From the NCBI GenBank assembly GCA_902795275.1, contig CADBKQ010000020.1:36222-100221 (forward strand): a DNA stretch of 64,000 bases, given 5' to 3'. The translations under genes and the position numbers were made by a program. Positions 35,903 to 42,980 of the stretch are shown one piece after another; positions within the stretch are counted from its first letter, which is position 1, and each line of letters starts with the position of its first letter. A model generated the notes under the pieces. The model was given only the letters and a program-made list of their open reading frames with translations. It was not told where the DNA came from and ran no database searches. This stretch comes from an uncultured Eubacteriales bacterium. GTDB lineage: Bacteria; Bacillota; Clostridia; Christensenellales; Aristaeellaceae.

Positions 35903-36505
35903 TCAAATCAGCTTCGCTTTTTTCAGCGCCGCGCCCACGGCCCCTGTGACCACGGCGGCCACGATCATTTCCACCACGGCGTTGATGCCGACAGAAGCGA
36001 TGATGAACGTGATCACGCCCCGGCCCGCCATCATGTTCTGGATGTATTCCGTATTCCCGAACAGCAGCACCAGGCTGGACATGAACAGCAGCGTATTGAA
36101 GAAGGCGGCGGAAAAGCCGGTTATGACGCAGGACAGGTATACATTCAGCTTTTTGCTCAGCGCTTTATACACCAGCGCCGCCAGCACGCCCACCAGCACG
36201 CGGCTGACGAACCGCTGAATGAAGGTCAGCACCGGGCTGATGCCCACCAGCACGGCGCCCATGCCGCTGAATCCCACCAGACCGAAGCATTGCAGGAAGC
36301 TGATCAGGCCAAACACCCCGCCGATCACCGCGCCGCCTGGCACGCCCATGGCGATGGCCGCGATGGCGACGGGAATCATGTTGAAGGTGATCGACAGGCC
36401 CGCGGGCTGGGGAATGTTCACGTAGCCCAGCACGATCAGCAGGGCGGTCAGCAGGGCGTACATGGCCAGCTTTACAGTTTTGTTGTTCCGATTTGCAGTT
36501 GTCAT
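35903..36505 (-). CDS. ECF transporter S component, probably pantothenate (PanT-like)
   Basis: A 200-residue membrane protein with six predicted helices and the ECF S-component N-terminus (KLAMYALLTALLIVLGYVNIP) that binds the shared energising module. GLSITFNMIPVAIAAIAMGVPGGAVIGGVFGLISF is the substrate-domain signature. Its place just upstream of coaX on the same strand suggests pantothenate; the sequence alone does not prove that. It needs EcfA/EcfT proteins that are not in this window. Promoter at 36616-36644 with a leader of about 100 nt in which I see no known riboswitch. Confidence 0.82.
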   Translation of the reverse strand: MTTANRNNKTVKLAMYALLTALLIVLGYVNIPQPAGLSITFNMIPVAIAAIAMGVPGGAVIGGVFGLISFLQCFGLVGFSGMGAVLVGISPVLTFIQRFVSRVLVGVLAALVYKALSKKLNVYLSCVITGFSAAFFNTLLFMSSLVLLFGNTEYIQNMMAGRGVITFIIASVGINAVVEMIVAAVVTGAVGAALKKAKLI

Positions 36506-36615
36506 GGTTCTTTCCTCCGTTCAAGTTCTTTTCAGATACCCGACGATGTATGGGGGATCCTTTGGTTTCGCGCCCGTCCAGCCCCGGAAGGGTACCGGCG
36601 TGCGGCGCTTTCATC

Positions 36616-36644
36616 ATTATATCAGATGTGCCCTGGAATGTCAA
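36616..36644 (-). promoter_or_regulatory. Promoter of the ECF S component (and perhaps coaX)
   Basis: Minus strand consensus TTGACA, 17-bp spacer, TATAAT. Confidence 0.85.
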
Positions 36645-36685
36645 AAAACTGGCGGGCAAATACAGCGAAGAAACAGTGGGGGAGG

Positions 36686-36851
36686 AGGGATGAGGGAATA
36701 GGGATTAGGCAATAGGGAGCGTACTCCCTATTGTCATTCTGAGCCAGCGAAGAATCTCCTTGTATAGGAAACATCCAAACGGGCAGATACTTCGTAGGGA
36801 GGTTCTTCGCGACGGCGGGCGCTCTGCTTGCCCGCCTGCGAAGTCATGACA
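36686..36851. repeat. Composite element: heptads and a divergent MITE-like core
   Basis: Heptads 36686-36719 (GGGAATA, GGGATTA, GGCAATA) then a core 36732-36851 beginning TGTCATTCTGAGC and ending GTCATGACA, with a GCGGGCG...TGCCCGC inner hairpin. Confidence 0.8.
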
Positions 36852-36939
36852 GCGCCACTCCCAGCCGGCGTTTTTTTCTGATGAGTTGCGAAAAACTCCG
36901 TGTATGCGTGTAATCGTGTTTATCTATCATTCCTATTCT

Positions 36940-37072
36940 CTCATTCCCTGACGCCCGCCGCTTTTTCATGCGGAAGCGGCGGGACACCTCATCCGGCGCT
37001 ACGCGCCACCTTCCCCTCAAGGGGAAGGCTTTTGGTGGTCTCCCCTAATGCCTATTCCCTAATCCCTCATTT
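36940..37072. repeat. CTCATCCG...CCTTCCCCTCAAGGGGAAGG element with heptads
   Basis: Intact copy: CCGCTTTTTCATGCGGAAGCGG hairpin region, ACACCTCATCCG, GCGCTACGCGC, then CCTTCCCC TCAA GGGGAAGG and ordinary TCCCTAA-type heptads. The same parts surround the insertion at 31476-31752. I recall very similar sequence as an abundant repeat in gut Clostridia. Confidence 0.8.
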
Positions 37073-37185
37073 ATGTCTTTTCTGACCAATAGACGGATCA
37101 AAACCACATCATACATTGTATATATCCAAACCATATGATACATTATCGCCAAAACAGCCAAAAAAAGACTGTACGCTTTGCCAAG

Positions 37186-37214
37186 TTGTATTTTCGCCCG
37201 GGCCGTGGTATACT
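37186..37214 (+). promoter_or_regulatory. Promoter of the HPr-like gene
   Basis: TTGTAT, 17-bp spacer, TATACT (37209-37214), about 95 bp before the ATG. Confidence 0.65.
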
Positions 37215-37308
37215 ACGCAAGGCAAGCGAGAAAAGAGCATGCTTGCCGCCGGAAACGTTTCCGGAAACAAAAAAAGGAGATCGGTTCCTGAAAAGGAGAA
37301 TGAAAACC

Positions 37309-37575
37309 ATGATCATCCACATTCACGTAGATTCCATGAAAGCTGCGGAGCGGCTGAGCAATATCTGCAAGGAATACGACAATGATTTCTTCCTTCGCTC
37401 GGAGAAATTCTGCATCGACCCCAAATCCACGCTGGGCATCATGGCGATGATGTATTCCGTGCGGAACCGGATGTTCCTGGACACCGGCACGCTGGGCGAA
37501 GCAGACCTGGCAGAGTTTTTGCGGAAGATCGACGGCTATCTGGTGAAGGAAGAAGAAAGCGCCGTCGGGCAGTAA
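37309..37575 (+). CDS. HPr-like small protein
   Basis: An 88-residue protein with the HPr fold pattern: helix MKAAERLSNICKEYD, strand FFLRSEKFCIDPKSTLGIMAMM (the position of the HPr NxKSIMGVMSL segment), and a C-terminal helix LAEFLRKIDGYL. The active-site histidine motif GLHARPA of PTS HPr is absent, so it is not a normal phosphocarrier. AAAGGAG fits ATG 37309 better than the ATG at 37300. A terminator follows. Role unknown, perhaps regulatory. Confidence 0.75.
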   Translation: MIIHIHVDSMKAAERLSNICKEYDNDFFLRSEKFCIDPKSTLGIMAMMYSVRNRMFLDTGTLGEADLAEFLRKIDGYLVKEEESAVGQ

Positions 37576-37645
37576 GGATGAAAACGCGGGGCGCCACCGG
37601 CGCCTGACCTTTACGACAGCTGGCTATATAAGGCTTTAATATATC

Positions 37646-37688
37646 AAATCCCCGGCGGGCGTGCGATTTGCACCTGCCGGGGATTTTG
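37646..37688 (+). terminator. Terminator after the HPr-like gene
   Basis: AATCCCCGGC...GCCGGGGATT hairpin with an inner GTGCGATTTGCAC stem-loop, followed by TTTG. Confidence 0.7.
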
Positions 37689-37692
37689 CGTA

Positions 37693-38142
37693 ATGGCAAG
37701 GCTGCGCTCTCTCACGCGTAAGCCATGTTTCTTTCTATATTTATCCGACAACCAGGAAAAGCTGAAAGAAGCGCTGGCGGCTTCCGAGCAGGCCAGCCGC
37801 GCCAAGACCAGCTTCCTGTCCAATATGAGCCATGAGATCCGCACGCAGATGAACGCCATCATCGGCCTGGACAATATCGCCCTGCGCGACCCCGATTTGC
37901 CCGCCAGCACCAGGGATCAGCTGGAAAAAATGCCGGTCATGAACGGCCTGGAGGCGACCCGGGCGATCCGCAGCCTGGATCGCGCGGACGCCAAAGAAAT
38001 CCCCATCATTGCCATGACGGCCAATGCCTTCGACGAGGATGTGCAAACCTCTCTCCAGGCGGGCATGGACGCGCACCTGTCCAAGCCGGTGGAGCCAGAA
38101 CGGCTCTACGAAACCCTGGGCCAGCTCATTCACCGTACATGA
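37693..38142 (+). pseudogene. Internally deleted hybrid histidine kinase remnant
   Basis: The 149-residue frame joins two pieces of a hybrid sensor kinase. Residues about 20-78 are a coiled helix and a HisKA dimerisation domain with the phospho-acceptor in FLSNMSHEIRTQMNAIIG. At residue 79 it jumps to the second half of a receiver domain: MPVMNGLEATRAIRSL, IPIIAMTANAF (switch Thr) and LSKPV (Lys). The ATPase domain and the receiver half bearing the phospho-acceptor Asp are missing. The ATG is 4 bp after a terminator hairpin, with no promoter or clear ribosome binding site. It is most likely a decayed gene; an in-frame deletion explains the open frame. Confidence 0.85.
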
Positions 38143-38374
38143 CGAATCCTCCCCGCATTTCAAGGAAACGCGCTGCGGCGTAATGCTTCGCACTATATTT
38201 CTGTTCACGCGCCAGAGGCCGGCTTATGGCTGCTCTGGCGCGTTTTCTGTGTTTTCAAGGATTCCTCGTCCCAATACGAGAGTGGTTCGTTTTTTATTGC
38301 ATAGCAAAAGGGCTGCCTCGCAGGCCTTTTCTTGGCGCTTTGAGACAGCCCCGGCAGGACAGCGTTTTTACGGA

Positions 38375-40366
38375 TTACCAGAGCGCTTTTTCCGCGTCCT
38401 CCGCGCTGGCGAAGGGGCCGGGCAGGGCATCCAGGCCCCGGTGATTGCCGAAGTAGTCCCGGTCAAAGATGATCTCCGACCCGTCGGGATTCTCAAACCG
38501 CTGTTCCGGTTCAAAGGCGCAGCCCAGGATGTCGCTGGTGATGATGCCGTCCCGGAAGTCCTGAATGAAATCGTAGAGGTTGGTTTTCAGGCAGGGCCTG
38601 CCGTCCTTCTCGGTCAGCTCCACCTTCGCGCTGGCGTTCTCAGGCTTGAGGAAATGCTTCTCATGCTTGCACACTTCCGCGCCGTTCAGGTAAACGTTGC
38701 CGTCCACCCACACTGGCAGGTGGCCGAAATGGTAGGTGGCCAGCGCGCCCATGTCGGGCTCTTGCCCCATCATGAAGTGGGAGATCCATTCGTCGTAGGT
38801 GGGGAAGATGTCGAAGCAGGAGGTGCCGACCACCTGCCAATCGCTGTTCTGGGGGGTCAGGTCGGGATTGGTGATGGGGTAGTGCTGCATGAAAATGTTG
38901 TTGTAGATGCGGTCGTCGCCGTGGAGGATAGTCATGAAGCCCGCGACCTCCGTGCGGTGGCGGATATGGTAGGGCGTGTAGCGGGGCTCCCGCTGGCCGT
39001 TCACGACGCTGTCCACGCCGGAATTGATCAGGCCGAAGTTGCCCAGCATCAGGTTGTGTACGCAGGCGATGCCCTCGCTTGGAATCACCACGGAGGTTTT
39101 GGACAGCAGCACGTTGTTGTCGATCAGCGTCGGGCCGTGGCCCACCTCGATGAACACGTCGCAGTTGAACATCGCGCCCCGGGCGTGCTGGATGCCTTCG
39201 GGCTTCATGTTGTCGTGCATCAGGTTCTGGGAGATGCGCGCGCCCTGGGCCTGCCAGTCGCACCAAACGCCCATGATGCAGTGGTGGATGTGGTTGCGGC
39301 GGATGGTCACGTCGATGGCGGCGTGCAGCTTGATGCCCGCGGTCTCCGCGCCGCCCAGCTGCTGGCTGTTGCAGATGTCGTGGATATGGCAGTCCTCGAT
39401 GGTGGAGAACACGCCGCCCATGCGGCCCACGATGCCGGTCTGCTCGCAGTGGTGCACGTCGCAGCGGCGAATGATGTGGCCGCCGACTTTTTCTTTCAGC
39501 CAGCCGTGGTACTGGCCCCGGCACACGGCGTCGCGCTCCATCTGGGTGGGGGACTTGACATGCTTCGTGTAGAAGTACATGTCGTTTTCCGGGTCACGGT
39601 ACTTGCCCAGGGAAATGCCGCAGCACTTGCTGTTGCAGATTTCGCAGTCCTCGATGATCCAGCCCCGGCTCCAGTGCGGGCCGATCGCGCCGTCCTGGTA
39701 CGCGGCGGGCGGCGCCCAGGTGGTGGCGGCCTTGTCGATCTTAAAGCCGCTCACGGTGATGTAGCCGATGCCGGTCTGGTCGGGCATGAAGCAGTTGCGC
39801 CGCACCGTGATTTCCACTTTTTCCTGATTCGGGTCTTTGCCCTGGAAGTTGGCGTAGAGCGCGGTTTTGCCGTCCTCCTGGCGGGTGAACCATTTATAGG
39901 TGGATTCCTCCGGCTTAAAGGCGCAGGGGTCGGCCTCGCCCGCGCAGCATTCTTCCAGGGTGACGGTTTCGTACATCATCCGGTCGTTGAGGAACACCGC
40001 GCCGGTATGCCGCACGGTGGGCGCGAAGTACCAGTCGCCGCAGACCATGATGGTGTAGGGATTGTAGGCTCCGAACACGCCGTTGTCCACGACGGCCTTC
40101 CACACGTTGCCCTCGTATTTCTCCCATCCGGTCAGCGTTTCCGCGCCGGTGATCACCGCGCCTAAGGGTTCCACGCTGCGGTACACGATGTGCTTATCTT
40201 CTGTTCCGGCGTTCCGGGGATTTACGTATTCCCGGTAAATGCCGGGGGCGACCAGGATTTCGTCGCCCGCCACGGCGATTCGCGCCGCGTCGTCGATATG
40301 GTGGAAGGGCATTTCCTTGCTGCCATTGCCGTCCCGGGAGGCCTGGGCGTTCACATAATAAATCAT
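38375..40366 (-). CDS. GH120 beta-xylosidase
   Basis: A 663-residue right-handed beta-helix enzyme. Recognised from memory of XylC of Thermoanaerobacterium: shared stretches include AATTWAPPAA, GPHWSRGWIIED, GWLKEKVGGHIIRR, AGIKLHAAIDV, DWQAQGARIS and EVGHGP. By that comparison the nucleophile is Asp370 in VWCDWQAQG and the acid/base Glu407 in FIEVGHGP; both are kept. It removes xylose from xylo-oligosaccharides. No signal peptide, so intracellular. AAAGGAG precedes the ATG, and a promoter is at 40429-40457. Single-gene unit, placed between the kinase remnant and the PadR operon. Confidence 0.9.
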   Translation of the reverse strand: MIYYVNAQASRDGNGSKEMPFHHIDDAARIAVAGDEILVAPGIYREYVNPRNAGTEDKHIVYRSVEPLGAVITGAETLTGWEKYEGNVWKAVVDNGVFGAYNPYTIMVCGDWYFAPTVRHTGAVFLNDRMMYETVTLEECCAGEADPCAFKPEESTYKWFTRQEDGKTALYANFQGKDPNQEKVEITVRRNCFMPDQTGIGYITVSGFKIDKAATTWAPPAAYQDGAIGPHWSRGWIIEDCEICNSKCCGISLGKYRDPENDMYFYTKHVKSPTQMERDAVCRGQYHGWLKEKVGGHIIRRCDVHHCEQTGIVGRMGGVFSTIEDCHIHDICNSQQLGGAETAGIKLHAAIDVTIRRNHIHHCIMGVWCDWQAQGARISQNLMHDNMKPEGIQHARGAMFNCDVFIEVGHGPTLIDNNVLLSKTSVVIPSEGIACVHNLMLGNFGLINSGVDSVVNGQREPRYTPYHIRHRTEVAGFMTILHGDDRIYNNIFMQHYPITNPDLTPQNSDWQVVGTSCFDIFPTYDEWISHFMMGQEPDMGALATYHFGHLPVWVDGNVYLNGAEVCKHEKHFLKPENASAKVELTEKDGRPCLKTNLYDFIQDFRDGIITSDILGCAFEPEQRFENPDGSEIIFDRDYFGNHRGLDALPGPFASAEDAEKALW

Positions 40367-40428
40367 TTGCGTGCTCCTTTCCGGTTTTCAGATTGTAAAA
40401 ACGGTGATACCTTTTGATCTCATTTGTT

Positions 40429-40457
40429 ATTATAACCTTATTTTGGAAAGACCACAA
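40429..40457 (-). promoter_or_regulatory. Promoter of the GH120 gene
   Basis: Minus strand TTGTGG, 17-bp spacer, TATAAT (40434-40429), about 60 bp upstream of the ATG. Confidence 0.65.
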
Positions 40458-40498
40458 TGTTCCTTTTCCCGTTATTTGGGGTCATATTCGGCGCAACC

Positions 40499-40526
40499 GA
40501 AAAAAGCCGGGGGAGACCCCGGCTAT
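40499..40526 (-). terminator. Terminator of the PadR operon
   Basis: On the minus strand AGCCGGGG, TCTC loop, CCCCGGCT, then TTTTT. Confidence 0.85.
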
Positions 40527-40558
40527 GATCGGACGTTGTTTCGCGTTGAAATGAACTG

Positions 40559-40762
40559 TCATTCATCCTTTTGATCATTCGTCCATCCCGCTGCAACGCA
40601 GGCGATGCCGATGGCCATCAGGACCCAGGGCTGGGCAGCGATGATGAAGTCGGCCGCCGGCCCGCCGATCCATCCGGCAATCAGCCGCACCGCCAGGAAA
40701 AGCAGGATCAGGATGCCGCCGAGCAGAAGGATGCCGTTTGTTCCTTTGAATTTATTTTTCAT
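40559..40762 (-). CDS. Small two-helix membrane protein
   Basis: A 67-residue protein with two hydrophobic helices (residues about 10-30 and 40-60), a basic N-terminus and a polar C-terminus (WTNDQKDE). I do not recognise it. Last gene of the PadR-DUF2812 operon; its start overlaps the preceding gene by 11 bp, which supports both being real. Confidence 0.7.
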   Translation of the reverse strand: MKNKFKGTNGILLLGGILILLFLAVRLIAGWIGGPAADFIIAAQPWVLMAIGIACVAAGWTNDQKDE

Positions 40763-40955
40763 CGCTTTTGTTCTCCTTCCTCCGCTTCCAAATCTGAATC
40801 AGGTTGAACAGGTTGCCCGCCGTGATGCAGCACAGGCCGATGGCTAAATATTTTGTCCCCGGCTCATTGCCAAAGATGGAGATACCCAGGAACACCAGGC
40901 CCACCGCGTCCAGCAGAATCACAATTGCCAAATGCAGCTTTTTCTTTATGCTCAT
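40752..40955 (-). CDS. Small two-helix membrane protein
   Basis: A 67-residue protein with helices near residues 8-26 and 36-55 and a basic tail (IWKRRKENKSDEK). Unrecognised but similar in size and layout to the next gene, so the two may form a pair in the membrane. It follows the DUF2812 gene by 13 bp, with GGAGGGAGAAACG before the ATG. Confidence 0.7.
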   Translation of the reverse strand: MSIKKKLHLAIVILLDAVGLVFLGISIFGNEPGTKYLAIGLCCITAGNLFNLIQIWKRRKENKSDEK

Positions 40956-40968
40956 CGTTTCTCCCTCC

Positions 40969-41475
40969 TCATTCGTGCAGCAGCCGTTCTTTTTCCAGCG
41001 CTTCCTTCTTGCCGTGGATGCGGCCCAGGGCGTACATCAGCAGCGTGGCGCACAGCAGGTTCACCCAGCCCAGGCGCGCCGGGCTGAACGTGTTGCCGAT
41101 GCCGATCAGCAGGTTTGCCCCGCCGATGATCCCCAGCATTTTGCCGATCTTGTCCAGGTGGCTGATTCTGGAATCAATATCCGAGAACAGGTCGAAGGGC
41201 CCGTCCGCCACCTTCTTGCGGAAGTAGATCCACATCATCATCCGGCCCACGTACTCCGCGCCGGTGTCCTGCATGAACTGGACGTAGGCTTCGTCGTAGG
41301 GGTGCATTTCCAGCCGCACGCTGTATTCGCCCGGCTCGCATTTCACAAAATGATAGGAGCAGAAGCCCACGCTTTCCAGCACCCAGCCGTTCTGCGCCAT
41401 GCCGTTCAGCCAGGCTTCTTCCTTTTCAAATTCCCATACCCAGAACCATTTCCGAATCGTCTTGCGGCTTTCCAT
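40969..41475 (-). CDS. DUF2812 domain membrane protein
   Basis: 168 residues. The N-terminal part (FWVWEFEKEEAWLNGMAQNGWVLESVGFCSYHFVKCEPGEYSVRLEMHPY) is the DUF2812 pattern usual in operons behind PadR regulators; two membrane helices lie near residues 118-160 (LGIIGGANLLIGIGN, NLLCATLLMYALG). AAAGGAG inside the padR stop region selects the ATG at 41475, two bases after the padR TGA, so they are coupled. Function unknown; likely responds to membrane or antibiotic stress like other PadR targets. Confidence 0.85.
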   Translation of the reverse strand: MESRKTIRKWFWVWEFEKEEAWLNGMAQNGWVLESVGFCSYHFVKCEPGEYSVRLEMHPYDEAYVQFMQDTGAEYVGRMMMWIYFRKKVADGPFDLFSDIDSRISHLDKIGKMLGIIGGANLLIGIGNTFSPARLGWVNLLCATLLMYALGRIHGKKEALEKERLLHE

Positions 41476-41477
41476 GG

Positions 41478-41792
41478 TCATTCTCCTTTCAGAATGCGTT
41501 CGCCGTTGTCCGCCAGTTCCTTGAGTCTTTTTACTTCGTTGGTCAGGATGGCCTTTCCCTGGTCGGTCAGCTTGTATTCCTTCCGGCGGCTTCCGTCCTC
41601 CACCGGCAGCTGGATGATCCAGCCCTTGTCGCACAGCGTGTTCAGCGCGCCGTACAGCGTGCCCGCCGCCAGCCGCACCCGGCCATGGCTCATTTCTTCC
41701 GTCTGCTGCATGATGCCGTAGCCGTGCTGGGGCGAGAGCAGCGACAGCAGGATATAATAGGTCGATTCCGTCAATGCGTAGGAATCAGGCAT
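41478..41792 (-). CDS. PadR-family transcriptional regulator
   Basis: A 104-residue winged-helix repressor: LTESTYYILLSLLSPQHGYGIMQQTEEMS, the recognition region RLAAGTLYGALNTLCDKGWI and the wing EDGSRRKEYKLTDQGK. GGAGGTGAAGCGG selects ATG 41792. It heads a four-gene operon with the DUF2812 protein and two tiny membrane proteins. The promoter carries several ATATATCG palindromes, so it most likely represses itself and the operon until an inducer binds. Confidence 0.93.
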   Translation of the reverse strand: MPDSYALTESTYYILLSLLSPQHGYGIMQQTEEMSHGRVRLAAGTLYGALNTLCDKGWIIQLPVEDGSRRKEYKLTDQGKAILTNEVKRLKELADNGERILKGE

Positions 41793-41814
41793 CCGCTTCA
41801 CCTCCATCGGGGTT

Positions 41815-41875
41815 CGATATATCGCCGTTCGATATATCGTGATGCTATTATATCGTGTGACGATATATTTGTCAA
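41815..41875 (-). promoter_or_regulatory. padR promoter with palindromic operators
   Basis: Minus strand TTGACA (41875-41870), 17-bp spacer, TATAAT (41852-41847). TATATCGTGTGACGATATA (41849-41867) fills the spacer as a palindrome, and two CGATATATCG palindromes (41815-41824, 41830-41839) lie just downstream of the start point. Confidence 0.85.
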
Positions 41876-41936
41876 TCCCCTTTTGTAAAAAAATTTGCCC
41901 TGCCGGAGGGCAGAGCAAAACTGGCAAACAAATATG

Positions 41937-42788
41937 TCATTGAATCCATTCCTTGACCCGGAGGGAAGCGGCCTTGACCGCGTTCTTTTTTTCGCCCTGC
42001 TCCACCAGCGCGTCCATGGCGTCACGAATGGAAGCGCCGTTCAGCACCAGGTCAAAAATCCGGGCTTCCAGGCTGGCCTGGATCACCGGCTTTTCCTCGG
42101 GCAATCGCACGCCGCGCAGGTCGGCCACCAGGCAGTATTCGCCTTTCTCGCTTTTCTCGTTGGCTTCCAGGGCGGCAAGAATTTCTTCCGGCGCGCCGCG
42201 AAGGGTCAGCTCGTGGAGCTTGGTCAAATCGCAGCTCACGGATAACAAAGCGCCCGGCAGGGCTTCGGCAATCGCCGCCACCAGCGCTTTGACCCGATGA
42301 GGGGATTCGTGGAAAATCGCGCCTTCGGATTTGCGCCCAATATCCAGCAGCTTTTCCTTGAGTTCTTTGCTCTCCCGGGGCAGGAAGCCGTAAAAGGTGA
42401 AGGAAGAAAAATCGAACCCGCTGACCGAAACCGCAGCCGCGAAGGCCGTCGGGCCGGCCACGGAGATGACCGGAATCCCCGCATCCGCCGCCGCCCGCAC
42501 CAGTTCGGTGCCGGGGTCGGAGATGGCGGGGGTGCCCGCGTCGGTGACTACCGCAACGTCCATATCTTCTTCCAGCATCCGCTGGACGATCTCCGGCGCG
42601 CGGCCCTTTTCGTTGTGCCGGTGGCAGGAAATCAGCGGGGTGTCGATGCCGAAATGGTTGGTCAGCTTCTTCGTCACCCGGGTGTCCTCGGCGGCAATCA
42701 GGCCCACGCTTTTCAGGGTTTCAACGGCGTGGGGGCTCATGTCGGAAAGGTTGCCGATGGGGGTGGCGACCACATACAGGGTACTCAT
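41937..42788 (-). CDS. rsmI: 16S rRNA C1402 2'-O-methyltransferase RsmI
   Basis: A 283-residue methyltransferase of the tetrapyrrole-methylase fold that methylates the ribose of C1402 in 16S rRNA. TLYVVATPIGNLSDMS, IAAEDTRVTKKL, DAGTPAISDPG, and SPHRV are the family signatures; the C-terminal 50 residues (SIRDAMDALVEQGEKKNAVKAAS) form the usual extra helical domain. It sits downstream of rsmH, whose product methylates N4 of the same base, so the two modify one nucleotide. Confidence 0.95.
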   Translation of the reverse strand: MSTLYVVATPIGNLSDMSPHAVETLKSVGLIAAEDTRVTKKLTNHFGIDTPLISCHRHNEKGRAPEIVQRMLEEDMDVAVVTDAGTPAISDPGTELVRAAADAGIPVISVAGPTAFAAAVSVSGFDFSSFTFYGFLPRESKELKEKLLDIGRKSEGAIFHESPHRVKALVAAIAEALPGALLSVSCDLTKLHELTLRGAPEEILAALEANEKSEKGEYCLVADLRGVRLPEEKPVIQASLEARIFDLVLNGASIRDAMDALVEQGEKKNAVKAASLRVKEWIQ

Positions 42789-42850
42789 ATGAGATGCTTC
42801 TCCTTGATGTTATTTCATCCTCGCAGCATTTTACCTGATACCCCTTTACA

Positions 42851-42980
42851 GCTTTCTCGGAAAGGGGTCTGGGGGAAACCGCTCTTTGGGGCCGCAGCGC
42901 CTGGAAAACCTGCCCTTGGGCTGGTTTTCAGCGTAGGCCGGGCCGGAAGGCCCCGGACAACAAAGAGCGGTTTCCCCCAG
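42851..42980 (-). repeat. GGGGGAAACCGCTC hairpin element, copy 4, with enlarged loop
   Basis: Perfect 20-bp arms at 42869-42888 and 42961-42980 enclose 72 bp instead of the usual 5; the inside has its own GGGGCCTTCCGGCCC hairpin. The conserved tail (GCTTTCTCGGAAAGGGGT, reverse) is at 42851-42868, giving minus orientation like the rsmH gene it follows. The rsmH frame reads into it. Confidence 0.85.
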
